A program made the translations under genes and the position numbers. A DNA stretch of 51,187 bases from an uncultured Gammaproteobacteria bacterium (GTDB lineage: Bacteria; Pseudomonadota; Gammaproteobacteria; GCA-001735895): contig CAJXUC010000023.1 in the NCBI GenBank assembly GCA_913061315.1, positions 1 through 51,187 on the forward strand. Direction: 5' to 3'. The notes under the pieces were generated by a model, which saw nothing but the letters and a program-made list of their open reading frames with translations, had not been told where the DNA came from and ran no database searches. This document shows, in pieces, positions 35,604 to 43,499 of the stretch (within the stretch, counting starts at the first letter, position 1; the number at the start of each line of letters is the position of its first letter).

Positions 35604-36545
35604 ATGACCCATACAGCATATCCACCTGCCCGACAGCGTTTACAGCGAAGCGAACTAGCGGTGCCGGGTTCTAGTCCGGGCATGTTTGACAAGGCAGCCA
35701 ATAGCGATGTTGATTACGTTTTTCTTGATCTTGAAGATGCCGTTGCGCCGGGTGATAAAGTGCAAGCCCGCAAAAATATTATCCAAGCGCTGCACGACAT
35801 CGATTGGCGTGGCAAAGGGAAAACTATTTCTATTCGTATCAATAGTTTGGATACACATTACATGTATCGTGATGTTGTTGACCTTGTCGAACAAGCGGGT
35901 GACAAAATCGATACCTTGTTAATACCCAAAGCAGGCGTTGCAGCTGATATCTACATGGTTGATGCCATGCTCACACAAATTGAAGCTGCGAAAGGCTTCA
36001 CTAATAAAATTGGTATTGAAGCACTGATTGAAATTACTCTGGGTATGGCGAACGTGCATGAAATTGCCCGTGCCAGCTCTCGTATGGAAGCATTGCATTT
36101 TGGTGTGGCTGATTATGCTGCCAGTTGTCGTGCTCGTACCACAAATATTGGTGGATTGAATCCGGATTATCTGGGTGACCAATGGCATCACGGCCTTTCA
36201 CAAATGCTCGTAGCCTGTCGTGCCTACGGCATTCGTCCAATCGATGGTCCATTTGGAGATTTCAACGATCCTGAAGGTTATATGGATGCCGCTCGTCGAG
36301 CAGCTGCGTTGGGTTATGAAGGCAAGTGGGCTATTCACCCCTCACAAATCGAATTGGCAAATGATGTCTTCTCTCCCCCAGTAAAAGAAGTCGAACATGC
36401 GAATGCCGTCTTGGTTGCCCTTAAAGAAGCTGCGTTTCAAGGCAAGGGTGCCGCACAGCTCAATGGCCGTATGATCGATGCCGCTTCGGCCAAAATGGCT
36501 GAAAACATCGTTAATACTGACGCAGCTATTCAAGCCAAAAAATAA
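35604..36545 (+). CDS. mcl: L-malyl-CoA lyase
   Basis: Splits malyl-CoA to glyoxylate and acetyl-CoA (HpcH/HpaI fold, Mg-dependent). The 313 residues resemble Methylobacterium MclA along most of their length: LQRSELAVPGSSPGMF, VFLDLEDAVAPGDKVQARKN, RINSLDTHYMYRDVVD, LHFGVADYAA, IRPIDGPFGDF and GKWAIHPSQIELAN. First gene of a three-gene unit with malate thiokinase, 34 bases before mtkA. In known organisms this trio serves the serine cycle or another glyoxylate-forming route. No PEP carboxylase is adjacent. Confidence 0.95.
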   Translation: MTHTAYPPARQRLQRSELAVPGSSPGMFDKAANSDVDYVFLDLEDAVAPGDKVQARKNIIQALHDIDWRGKGKTISIRINSLDTHYMYRDVVDLVEQAGDKIDTLLIPKAGVAADIYMVDAMLTQIEAAKGFTNKIGIEALIEITLGMANVHEIARASSRMEALHFGVADYAASCRARTTNIGGLNPDYLGDQWHHGLSQMLVACRAYGIRPIDGPFGDFNDPEGYMDAARRAAALGYEGKWAIHPSQIELANDVFSPPVKEVEHANAVLVALKEAAFQGKGAAQLNGRMIDAASAKMAENIVNTDAAIQAKK

Positions 36546-36579
36546 GTCAAAAATAAGCGAAACAGAAGAGGTATAGATA

Positions 36580-37752
36580 ATGGATATACATGAGTATCAA
36601 GCAAAGACGTTATTAGCAGAGTACGGTATGCCAATTGCCCAAGGTGGATTGGCCTACAGCCCAGAACAAGCGGTTTATCGTGCTAAAGAAATCGGTGGTG
36701 ATGTTTGGGTGGTAAAAGCTCAAATTCATTCAGGTGCGCGGGGTAAAGCAGGTGGCGTTAAAGTTTGTACTTCCGAAGATGAAGTTTTAGCAGCCGCGAA
36801 CGATATGCTGGGTAAACGAATGGTAACTAACCAAACGGGACCTAATGGCAAGTTGGTTTATCGTCTTTACGTCGAAGCCGGGACGGCAATTGATCGGGAA
36901 ATTTACCTCGCCTTTGTTTTGGATCGTGCGACTGAACGCGTTATGTGCGTTGCATCATCTGCTGGTGGTATAGACATTGAAGAAACTGATCCTGAAGATA
37001 TTATCCGCATTCCAGTTGAGCCAGCCATTGGAATGCAGGACTTCCAAGCGAGACAAGTTGCCTTTGCGTTAAAGTTGGGTTCCGGACAAATCAGCGAAGC
37101 GGTAAAAGCAATCAAAGCGGCCTACCGTGCTTTTCGTGATTTAAATGCCACTATGGTTGAAATTAATCCACTCGTTGTTACCCAAGCTGGGCGTATTGTT
37201 GCGTTGGATGCCAAAATGGGTTTTGACGATAACGCGCTATTTAAACATACCAATGTTTCTGAACTACGCGACAAGTCACAGGAAGATACTCGTGAAATGA
37301 ACGCTGCTGATCGTGGTCTAAGCTACGTCGGGCTTGATGGTAATATAGGCTGTATTATTAATGGTGCCGGCCTTGCGATGGCAACAATGGACATGATTAA
37401 GCACGTTGGTGGCGAACCCGCTAACTTTCTTGATATTGGTGGTGGTGCTTCACCTGAGCGTGTGGCTAAGGCATTCAATTTGGTACTTTCAGACAACAAT
37501 GTCGATGCGATTTTAGTGAATATTTTTGCGGGAATTAATCGCTGCGACTGGGTAGCTGAGGGCGTTATTCAAGCAATGACTAAACTCGATGTAAAAGTAC
37601 CTGTCATCGTTAGACTGTCAGGCACTAACGTTGAAAAGGGACGTCAGATTCTTAAAGATAGTGACGTCAATTTAATTACAGCCGACACCCTAGCTGAAGC
37701 CGCAGAAAAGTCAGTTGCTGCGGCCAAGTCAATTGCTGACCCTAAATCTTAA
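36580..37752 (+). CDS. mtkA: Malate-CoA ligase (malate thiokinase) beta subunit
   Basis: ATP-grasp subunit, 390 residues, of the enzyme that forms malyl-CoA from malate, CoA and ATP. Marks include [45 protein letters not shown], and GGGASPERV with [16 protein letters not shown]. The protein is homologous to succinyl-CoA synthetase SucC; the mcl neighbour and close similarity to methylotroph MtkA favour malate. AGAGG stands upstream of the ATG. Confidence 0.93.
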   Translation: MDIHEYQAKTLLAEYGMPIAQGGLAYSPEQAVYRAKEIGGDVWVVKAQIHSGARGKAGGVKVCTSEDEVLAAANDMLGKRMVTNQTGPNGKLVYRLYVEAGTAIDREIYLAFVLDRATERVMCVASSAGGIDIEETDPEDIIRIPVEPAIGMQDFQARQVAFALKLGSGQISEAVKAIKAAYRAFRDLNATMVEINPLVVTQAGRIVALDAKMGFDDNALFKHTNVSELRDKSQEDTREMNAADRGLSYVGLDGNIGCIINGAGLAMATMDMIKHVGGEPANFLDIGGGASPERVAKAFNLVLSDNNVDAILVNIFAGINRCDWVAEGVIQAMTKLDVKVPVIVRLSGTNVEKGRQILKDSDVNLITADTLAEAAEKSVAAAKSIADPKS

Positions 37753-37785
37753 CGCACCCAAAAGAACTATTAAGAGGAACTAACA

Positions 37786-38673
37786 ATGAGTATCTTTTTA
37801 GACGAAAAAACACCCGTTATTATCCAAGGATATACTGGAAAAATTGGAACATTTCACGCTCAAGAAATGATTGATTATGGCACTAATGTTGTTGGAGGTG
37901 TAACGCCTGGTAAAGGGGGTGACACCCATCTTGGGTTGCCCGTATTTAATACCGTAAAAGAGGCCGTAGAAGCTACAGGTGCAAAAGCTAGTGCAGTATT
38001 CGTACCACCACCATTTGCAGCCGATGCCATTATGGAGGCTGCCGAAGCGGGTATCCAATTTTGTGTGTGTGTGACAGATGGTATTCCGACTCAGGACATG
38101 ATGCGAGTAAAACGGTATATGCGTAGTTTCATGAAAGATGAACGTATGTGTTTAACTGGACCGAATTGTGCTGGCACCATTAGCCCCGGTAAAGCAATGA
38201 TGGGTATTATGCCAGGCCATATCTACATTAAAGGCAATGTAGGCTTAATTGGTCGATCGGGAACACTCGGCTATGAAGCCGCATCACAATTGAAAGCGAA
38301 AGGCATTGGCATTAGTACCAGCGTGGGTATTGGTGGTGACCCAATTAATGGTAGCGGTTTTAAAGACCATCTCGAACGATTTGAACAAGATCCTGATACA
38401 GATTTAATTATAATGATTGGCGAAATTGGTGGACCACAAGAGGCTGCTGGAGCTGAGTATGCTCGTGACCACATGAAAAAACCTGTGCTGGCCTATATTG
38501 CAGGGCTGACCGCACCCAAAGGTCGTACTATGGGTCATGCTGGGGCCATAGTTACCACTGTTGGTGAGTCTGCTGCTGAAAAGGTTGAGATTTTACGTGA
38601 AGCGGGTGTCGGTATTATTTTAAGACCCTCTGAGTTTGGTGCAGAGGTTGAAGCCGCCCTAGCCAAGTTGTAA
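37786..38673 (+). CDS. mtkB: Malate-CoA ligase (malate thiokinase) alpha subunit
   Basis: CoA-binding and phosphohistidine subunit, 295 residues. Marks are VIIQGYTGKIGTFHAQEM (CoA site), GVTPGKGG, TGPNCAGTISPGK and the active-site His in MGHAGAIV near residue 249. It follows mtkA by 33 bases with AAGAGGA as ribosome site and ends the operon before a terminator. SucD is the homologous alternative, but the pairing with mtkA and mcl argues against it. Confidence 0.93.
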   Translation: MSIFLDEKTPVIIQGYTGKIGTFHAQEMIDYGTNVVGGVTPGKGGDTHLGLPVFNTVKEAVEATGAKASAVFVPPPFAADAIMEAAEAGIQFCVCVTDGIPTQDMMRVKRYMRSFMKDERMCLTGPNCAGTISPGKAMMGIMPGHIYIKGNVGLIGRSGTLGYEAASQLKAKGIGISTSVGIGGDPINGSGFKDHLERFEQDPDTDLIIMIGEIGGPQEAAGAEYARDHMKKPVLAYIAGLTAPKGRTMGHAGAIVTTVGESAAEKVEILREAGVGIILRPSEFGAEVEAALAKL

Positions 38674-38722
38674 AGCTGATTGAGGTTTTCGTTTTAATCT
38701 AGATAGGGCGTATTATAAGAAA

Positions 38723-38752
38723 CCAGAGCCAAGTCATTGGCTTTGGATTTTT
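38723..38752 (+). terminator. Rho-independent terminator of mcl-mtkAB
   Basis: A ten-base-pair stem with one G-U pair (CCAGAGCCAA / TTGGCTTTGG), loop GTCA, then ATTTTT. It lies 49 bases after mtkB. Confidence 0.82.
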
Positions 38753-38853
38753 AATATATTTCAGGTTGGTGTTGATAATTAATTTTTCAGTCTGTCTCAC
38801 AGTATGTTTTATTCAACTAGAATATTTTTTCTTGAAACCAAGGTAGGTTAAGA

Positions 38854-39601
38854 ATGCTATTTGGTGATTTATTCTTGTTTTCAAAAGATGCCAAAATATA
38901 CGGGGTTGCTATGGTCATTAGCTTTTCAGCGCGTCGGTTGGGAGTTTGGAACAGTTAAGTTTTTATCAATATCAGCATGCTAAAATGTTCTATCAGGAGA
39001 TCACACTTACTGAATTAGACGTCAGTGAAAATATCAATTATCTGCGGTTGCCATCCCAGCCATTCCTCGACTAGAATCAGGTTATGTGCCGCAGATTACG
39101 GGCAATATTAAGAGCTTAAGTGCCTTCAGCCATGATAAAGAATTACCGGTTTTATTACTGCCGTTATTAAACGGCCAAATGCCGCAGATCTAAACTGGCA
39201 GCAGCGGCCAAAAAGTCTCAAACGAGATGATCGCCCATCACCTTATGCAGGCATAAACGCTAAGTTTGAACTGCTTACCGAGGACAATGAGTTGAAATCC
39301 CTTGCTAATCTGGCTTGTATCAAAAATTTTTGCTACTCGCTGGAAAGTTACCACTTCAAATTTAGATGCGTCTAAAGACGCGCATTTATGGTCAGACCTA
39401 GTAGTTTCAAAGAATGGTGCTGATAGTTTCTATAATGATGATATTAATCAAACTGTTATTGATAAAATTGGCGGGTATTCAGGGTCTTTTAATTATCGAG
39501 ATACTTGACTAAAAAAGGTAGAATTGATTATGCAAAAAGTCGAGTTAATGGCCTTAGTTTACGATATTAAAAATAATATTTTGAGTTTTAATGATGCCTA
39601 G
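38854..39601 (+). pseudogene. Decayed coding region, family not recognised
   Basis: Protein-like stretches appear in shifting frames on the plus strand, for example SENINYLRLPSQ, then PRLESGYVPQITGNIKS and PVLLLPLLNGQMPQ, then PYAGINAKFELLTEDNE, broken by stops and frameshifts. A 68-codon open frame at 39302-39508 is one of the surviving pieces and I do not treat it as a gene. The pattern suggests one larger gene in advanced decay. I cannot name its family. Confidence 0.45.
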
Positions 39602-39622
39602 AGAAAACTTCCAGACGGTGTA

Positions 39623-40372
39623 TCAGAGTGCATCGGTCGGGAGATAACATGTACCCGTTTCTTTCAATTTATCGCTGACCAAATAAAGAAATACTTTGGT
39701 GTGGTCTTCCGGTAAAGGGAGCTCTTGATTGCCATCAGCGGCCGGAAATGCACGCATCTGAAAGACTGTGTTGGTTTTACCAGGATTAAAGCAGTTAATG
39801 TGGATATTACTACCTCTATATTCAGCCGCAATATTAAGCGCCATGGTAGCAAGTGCTTGTTTACTGACACTATAGGCGTCCCAGTAAGCACCTATTTTAT
39901 CGTCTGTCATAAATATGACAGAGGCCTTTGCTGACTTTTTAAGCAGTGGAATCAGACTTCTGGTGAGAAAGTATGGCGCATGTAAGTTGACTTGGTGTAC
40001 TTTTAACCAAGTTTCTGTATCGCTATATTCAAACGGTGTCGGTGCACCTAGTATGCCAGCACAATGAACCAGTCCATCGAGCTGACCGAATTCCTTTCCT
40101 ATATTATTAGCTAACTCAGCGTAATCATGTTCTGTTGCACCCGCAAGATTCACTGGATAAATGGCGGGCTTTGGGTAACCCTGAGCTTCTATTCTGTCGT
40201 AAAGAGCTTCGACTAAGCGTAAATTTTTGGCGAGTAAAATGACTGTCGCGCCGTGTTTCGCATAGGTCATTGATACAACACGGCCAAAGCTGCCAGTCGC
40301 GCCCGTAACTAGTATGACTTTATCTTTTAATAAATCGGTACTGATTTCAAAGTTGTTGGGTATTTGAGTCAT
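39623..40372 (-). CDS. yciK: Short-chain dehydrogenase, YciK-like
   Basis: NAD(P)-dependent oxidoreductase of 249 residues. The Rossmann motif TGATGSFGR, the HCAGILG segment (NAG position), and the catalytic YSVSK (Tyr-x3-Lys) are present. The N-terminus with DLLKDKVILVTGA and the general length match YciK. It is the last gene of the mtaD-ubiG-gph-yciK run, an order also found in Pseudomonas. The substrate is unknown. Confidence 0.9.
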   Translation of the reverse strand: MTQIPNNFEISTDLLKDKVILVTGATGSFGRVVSMTYAKHGATVILLAKNLRLVEALYDRIEAQGYPKPAIYPVNLAGATEHDYAELANNIGKEFGQLDGLVHCAGILGAPTPFEYSDTETWLKVHQVNLHAPYFLTRSLIPLLKKSAKASVIFMTDDKIGAYWDAYSVSKQALATMALNIAAEYRGSNIHINCFNPGKTNTVFQMRAFPAADGNQELPLPEDHTKVFLYLVSDKLKETGTCYLPTDAL

Positions 40373-40403
40373 GTTGTAAAGTTGTTTTGGTTAGCTATAA
40401 GTT

Positions 40404-41090
40404 CTATTGACAGATTTCATTAACAAGAAAGGGATGGCTGAGCAGGTCTAACGGTTGATTTAAGTTGCCGTCAGCTTTCCATTCAGCCAGATCGGTGGTT
40501 GATTCAATATAACCATAGGCTGCGCTCAGTGTAATCATATTGGCTGAATTTCCAGCGTCAATATCACGCTTGTCATCACCGATATAAATGCAATTTGCGC
40601 ATACCACACCGATGGTTTTAGCGGCAATAATTAGCGGCTGAGGGTGTGGTTTTTTGAACTCTTGAGTATCACCGCAAATCACGACTGATGAGCGTTGACT
40701 TAGGCTTGATTGTTCTAGGTTAATTTGTTTCAGTAAAGGTGTCGTTAACCACTCGGGTTTATTGGTCACAATACCCCAAAGCAGGTTGTTTTTTTCAAGT
40801 GTTATTAGTACTTCTTCCATGCCTTCGAAAAAAGCAGAGTTATCAGCTACTATATCTCGGTAATGTTTCAAAAAACGTTGTCGCAACGGCTCGATTTCTT
40901 GTTCTGAAACAGATTTACCAAAACCCAACTGAGTGAGTACTAATCCGCCTTGCGATACAAAAGGGCGAATGCTTTCTAACGGCAGTGGGTCACGACCCTC
41001 TTCAATTAATAAATTGTTAAGGGCTGCTCCCATATCAGGTGCAGTGTCGATGAGGGTACCATCTAAATCAAATAGTACAGCTTCTATCAT
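40404..41090 (-). CDS. HAD phosphatase, Gph/MupP-like
   Basis: Haloacid-dehalogenase phosphatase of 228 residues. Motif I is LFDLDGTLIDTAPD at the N-terminus, motif II lies in IVTNKPEW, and motif IV in YIGDDKRDIDAG. I start at ATG 41090, which overlaps the ubiG stop as ATGA; a TTG four codons earlier is possible. Automatic annotation would call it phosphoglycolate phosphatase. Its position after ubiG matches Pseudomonas MupP, the N-acetylmuramate-6-phosphate phosphatase of cell-wall recycling, so either role is possible. Confidence 0.88.
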   Translation of the reverse strand: MIEAVLFDLDGTLIDTAPDMGAALNNLLIEEGRDPLPLESIRPFVSQGGLVLTQLGFGKSVSEQEIEPLRQRFLKHYRDIVADNSAFFEGMEEVLITLEKNNLLWGIVTNKPEWLTTPLLKQINLEQSSLSQRSSVVICGDTQEFKKPHPQPLIIAAKTIGVVCANCIYIGDDKRDIDAGNSANMITLSAAYGYIESTTDLAEWKADGNLNQPLDLLSHPFLVNEICQ

Positions 41091-41791
41091 TGCTGAGTGC
41101 AATGTAGAATGTAGTTAACATCAATATCTTGGCTGAGCTTGTAATGCTTAGTAAAAGGGTTGTAGGTGATGCCAGTGATATCTAATAGGTTTAATTCATT
41201 CGCTCTCATTGCGGTGGCTAACTCGGACGGTTTAATGAGTTTCTTATAGTCATGAGTGCCTTTGGGCACCATATTGAGGAGGTACTCAGCACCTATGATC
41301 GCCAATGCAAAAGATTTTGGATTACGGTTGATAGTAGAAAAAAATAAATCTCCACCCGGTTTTAATAGCTTTGCTGCCGAGGCGATTACGGACTCAGGGT
41401 CAGGCACATGTTCGAGCATTTCGAGGCAGGTTACAACATCGAATGCACCAGCATTATTTTCAGAAAAGGCTTCTGCAGTGGTTAATTGATAATCAACTTC
41501 TAACTGTGATTCATAGAGATGCATTTTTGCCACCTTAAGTGACATTTCAGCCATATCAATGCCGGTAACATTGGCACCTCTTTGTGTCAGTGCTTCGGCA
41601 AGAATACCGCCACCGCAACCAATATCTAGCACTCTTTTGCCTTTTAAACCCTGACTTCGCTGCTCTATGTAGTTGCAACGTAAGGGATTAATATCGTGCA
41701 ATGGTTTGAATTCACTCTCGGTGTCCCACCAACGGCTGGCGATGGATTGAAATTTTTCTATTTCAATGGGATCAACATTGATACTGCTCAT
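41087..41791 (-). CDS. ubiG: Ubiquinone biosynthesis O-methyltransferase
   Basis: SAM-dependent methyltransferase acting on both O-methylation steps of ubiquinone synthesis. The 234 residues include the N-terminal FQSIASRWWDTESEFKPLHDINPLR, motif I VLDIGCGGGILAEALTQRG, and LEMLEHVPDP; the helix FALAIIGAEYLLNMVPKGTHDY is typical of UbiG. It overlaps the phosphatase gene and follows mtaD by 50 bases. Confidence 0.96.
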   Translation of the reverse strand: MSSINVDPIEIEKFQSIASRWWDTESEFKPLHDINPLRCNYIEQRSQGLKGKRVLDIGCGGGILAEALTQRGANVTGIDMAEMSLKVAKMHLYESQLEVDYQLTTAEAFSENNAGAFDVVTCLEMLEHVPDPESVIASAAKLLKPGGDLFFSTINRNPKSFALAIIGAEYLLNMVPKGTHDYKKLIKPSELATAMRANELNLLDITGITYNPFTKHYKLSQDIDVNYILHCTQQ

Positions 41792-41841
41792 AACTGTGTT
41801 CCGTTACTTGATAAGTTAATTTATGTTAAATCTGATTGGAG

Positions 41842-43188
41842 TTAGTTAGATACTGAAATTGAAATCTTATTCGACCATATTTTAGCTTTATGAATTATAG
41901 CAGCTTCGTCGATTTGACAAAATTGAGAGTCTTCAAGCTGACAAACGCCATCGATCCACACATGAGAAACCTGTCGACTATTTGTTGCATATACAAGTTG
42001 TGCCGCCACATCGTATAGTGGTTGGGTGTTTAAATCTGACAAATTAACGGCAATTAAGTCGGCGAACTTACCCAATTCTATCGAACCAATATCGTTACCT
42101 AATCCTAGTGCCTTAGCGCCATTAATAGTCGCCATTTGAATGGCTTGTTGGGCGTTACAGGCAGCAGCACTACCGCTAATACCTTTGGCCAATAGAGCGG
42201 CAGTGCGCATTTCACCAAACATATCGAGGTCATTGTTGCTTGCGGCGCCATCAGTACCCAGACAAACATTAATGGCTTTGTCCTGTAAAACCGCAACGGG
42301 ACACATACCACTTGCCAGTTTTAAATTGGATTCAGGGCAGTGCACAACGTGAGCCCCCGTTTCTGCCAGCCTATCAATTTCACTGTCGTTCAGTTGAGTC
42401 ATGTGTACTGCGATTAAGTTTGGGTTCACTAGGTTTAATTGATCTAGGCGTTCGAAAGGACGTTTACCCGTATTTCTTTCGGCGTCCATGACCTCATCGG
42501 CAGTTTCATGAATGTGCATGTGAACAGGCAGTTCCAGTTCACTGCTATACATAGCAATTTTCTCAAGAGGCGCATCAGATACAGAATAAGGGGCATGAGG
42601 CGCAAGGGCACTGCTAACCAATGACAGTTCACTTATTTCATCGTGCACTGCTAATGCTTTGCTAAGGTAATCATCGGCATTTTGTGCCCATACTGTGGGA
42701 AAATCTAATACAATTAAACCAACGACAGTGCGCATTCCCATTTTTTGAGCACTGCGAGCGACTAGATCAGGATAAAAATACATATCGTTAATACAGGTCG
42801 TACCTGAACGAATCATTTCTGCCGCTGACAATTCAAAACCATCGGTAATGAACTGAGGATTTATCCATTTTCCTTCAGCTGGCCATATATGGTTATTGAG
42901 CCAGTCCATGAGTAACAAGTCATCAGCCATGCCTCGAAAAAGGCTCATAGAAGAATGCGTATGACTGTTCACTAAGCCAGGCATAAGCGCCTGCCCTGGT
43001 AATTTGTATAGTTTGGCTTGGTCGAGAAAGTCTAGATCGTCTAATTCGTTGGCTGGCACTATCGAGTGTATTTTATTGGCCTTAATCACCAGCGCACAAT
43101 CAGTCAATACCTCAAACGTGGCATTCACAGTGACAATCCATTCGGGCAGCAAAATTTGGTATGGGTAATTTTGGTCTTGATAATTCAT
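41842..43188 (-). CDS. mtaD: 5-methylthioadenosine / S-adenosylhomocysteine deaminase
   Basis: Amidohydrolase of the TRZ/ATZ group, 448 residues. Metal and active-site motifs are LVNSHTHSSMSLFRG, PVHMHIHETADEV, HCPESNLKLASG and LGTDGAASNNDLDMFGEM. It converts methylthioadenosine to methylthioinosine, the substrate of the phosphorylase at 22.7 kb. First gene of the minus-strand run next to ubiG, as in Pseudomonas. mtnA, which sits between mtaD and gyrA in Pseudomonas, is absent here. Confidence 0.92.
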   Translation of the reverse strand: MNYQDQNYPYQILLPEWIVTVNATFEVLTDCALVIKANKIHSIVPANELDDLDFLDQAKLYKLPGQALMPGLVNSHTHSSMSLFRGMADDLLLMDWLNNHIWPAEGKWINPQFITDGFELSAAEMIRSGTTCINDMYFYPDLVARSAQKMGMRTVVGLIVLDFPTVWAQNADDYLSKALAVHDEISELSLVSSALAPHAPYSVSDAPLEKIAMYSSELELPVHMHIHETADEVMDAERNTGKRPFERLDQLNLVNPNLIAVHMTQLNDSEIDRLAETGAHVVHCPESNLKLASGMCPVAVLQDKAINVCLGTDGAASNNDLDMFGEMRTAALLAKGISGSAAACNAQQAIQMATINGAKALGLGNDIGSIELGKFADLIAVNLSDLNTQPLYDVAAQLVYATNSRQVSHVWIDGVCQLEDSQFCQIDEAAIIHKAKIWSNKISISVSN

Positions 43189-43499
43189 AACTTAATTTTA
43201 CAAGATTAAAACCACCTAGTCTTGTTCAATATTGTGGATTAATGAAGCGAATGAATAAAATTTAACAGTTTAATTTAACGATGGATTTCAAATAATATAG
43301 TAAAATTAAGTTATATATTCACCGCTTTTTAGCCTTATAAATAATTATTTTAATTTTCTTTTTACCGATTAGAGAGCGGTAATTTAATTCTGAGCTGTCT
43401 TTATAATAGGTAGTGTTGACCCCTAGGTTTGTGTTAAAATGCCCTCAAACGATAATAAATCAATCTGCGTCGAATTATATAACCTGAGACTCCATTTTT
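43189..43499. other. Divergent mtaD/gyrA intergenic region
   Basis: 311 AT-rich bases between divergent genes, with no open frame or RNA gene. A perfect TATAAT (43402-43407) and a TTGACC with TAAAAT 13 bases later (43415-43439) are weak promoter candidates for gyrA; neither pair has good spacing. No clear ribosome site precedes the gyrA ATG. Confidence 0.35.

Noticed and set aside
36580..38673. Calling the two genes sucC and sucD
   Set aside because: They adjoin malyl-CoA lyase, and sequence blocks resemble methylotroph MtkA and MtkB closely. No 2-oxoglutarate dehydrogenase genes adjoin.
39302..39508. A 68-residue open frame as a real gene
   Set aside because: It lies in a run of broken coding sequence with protein-like pieces in other frames on both sides, and has no ribosome site.
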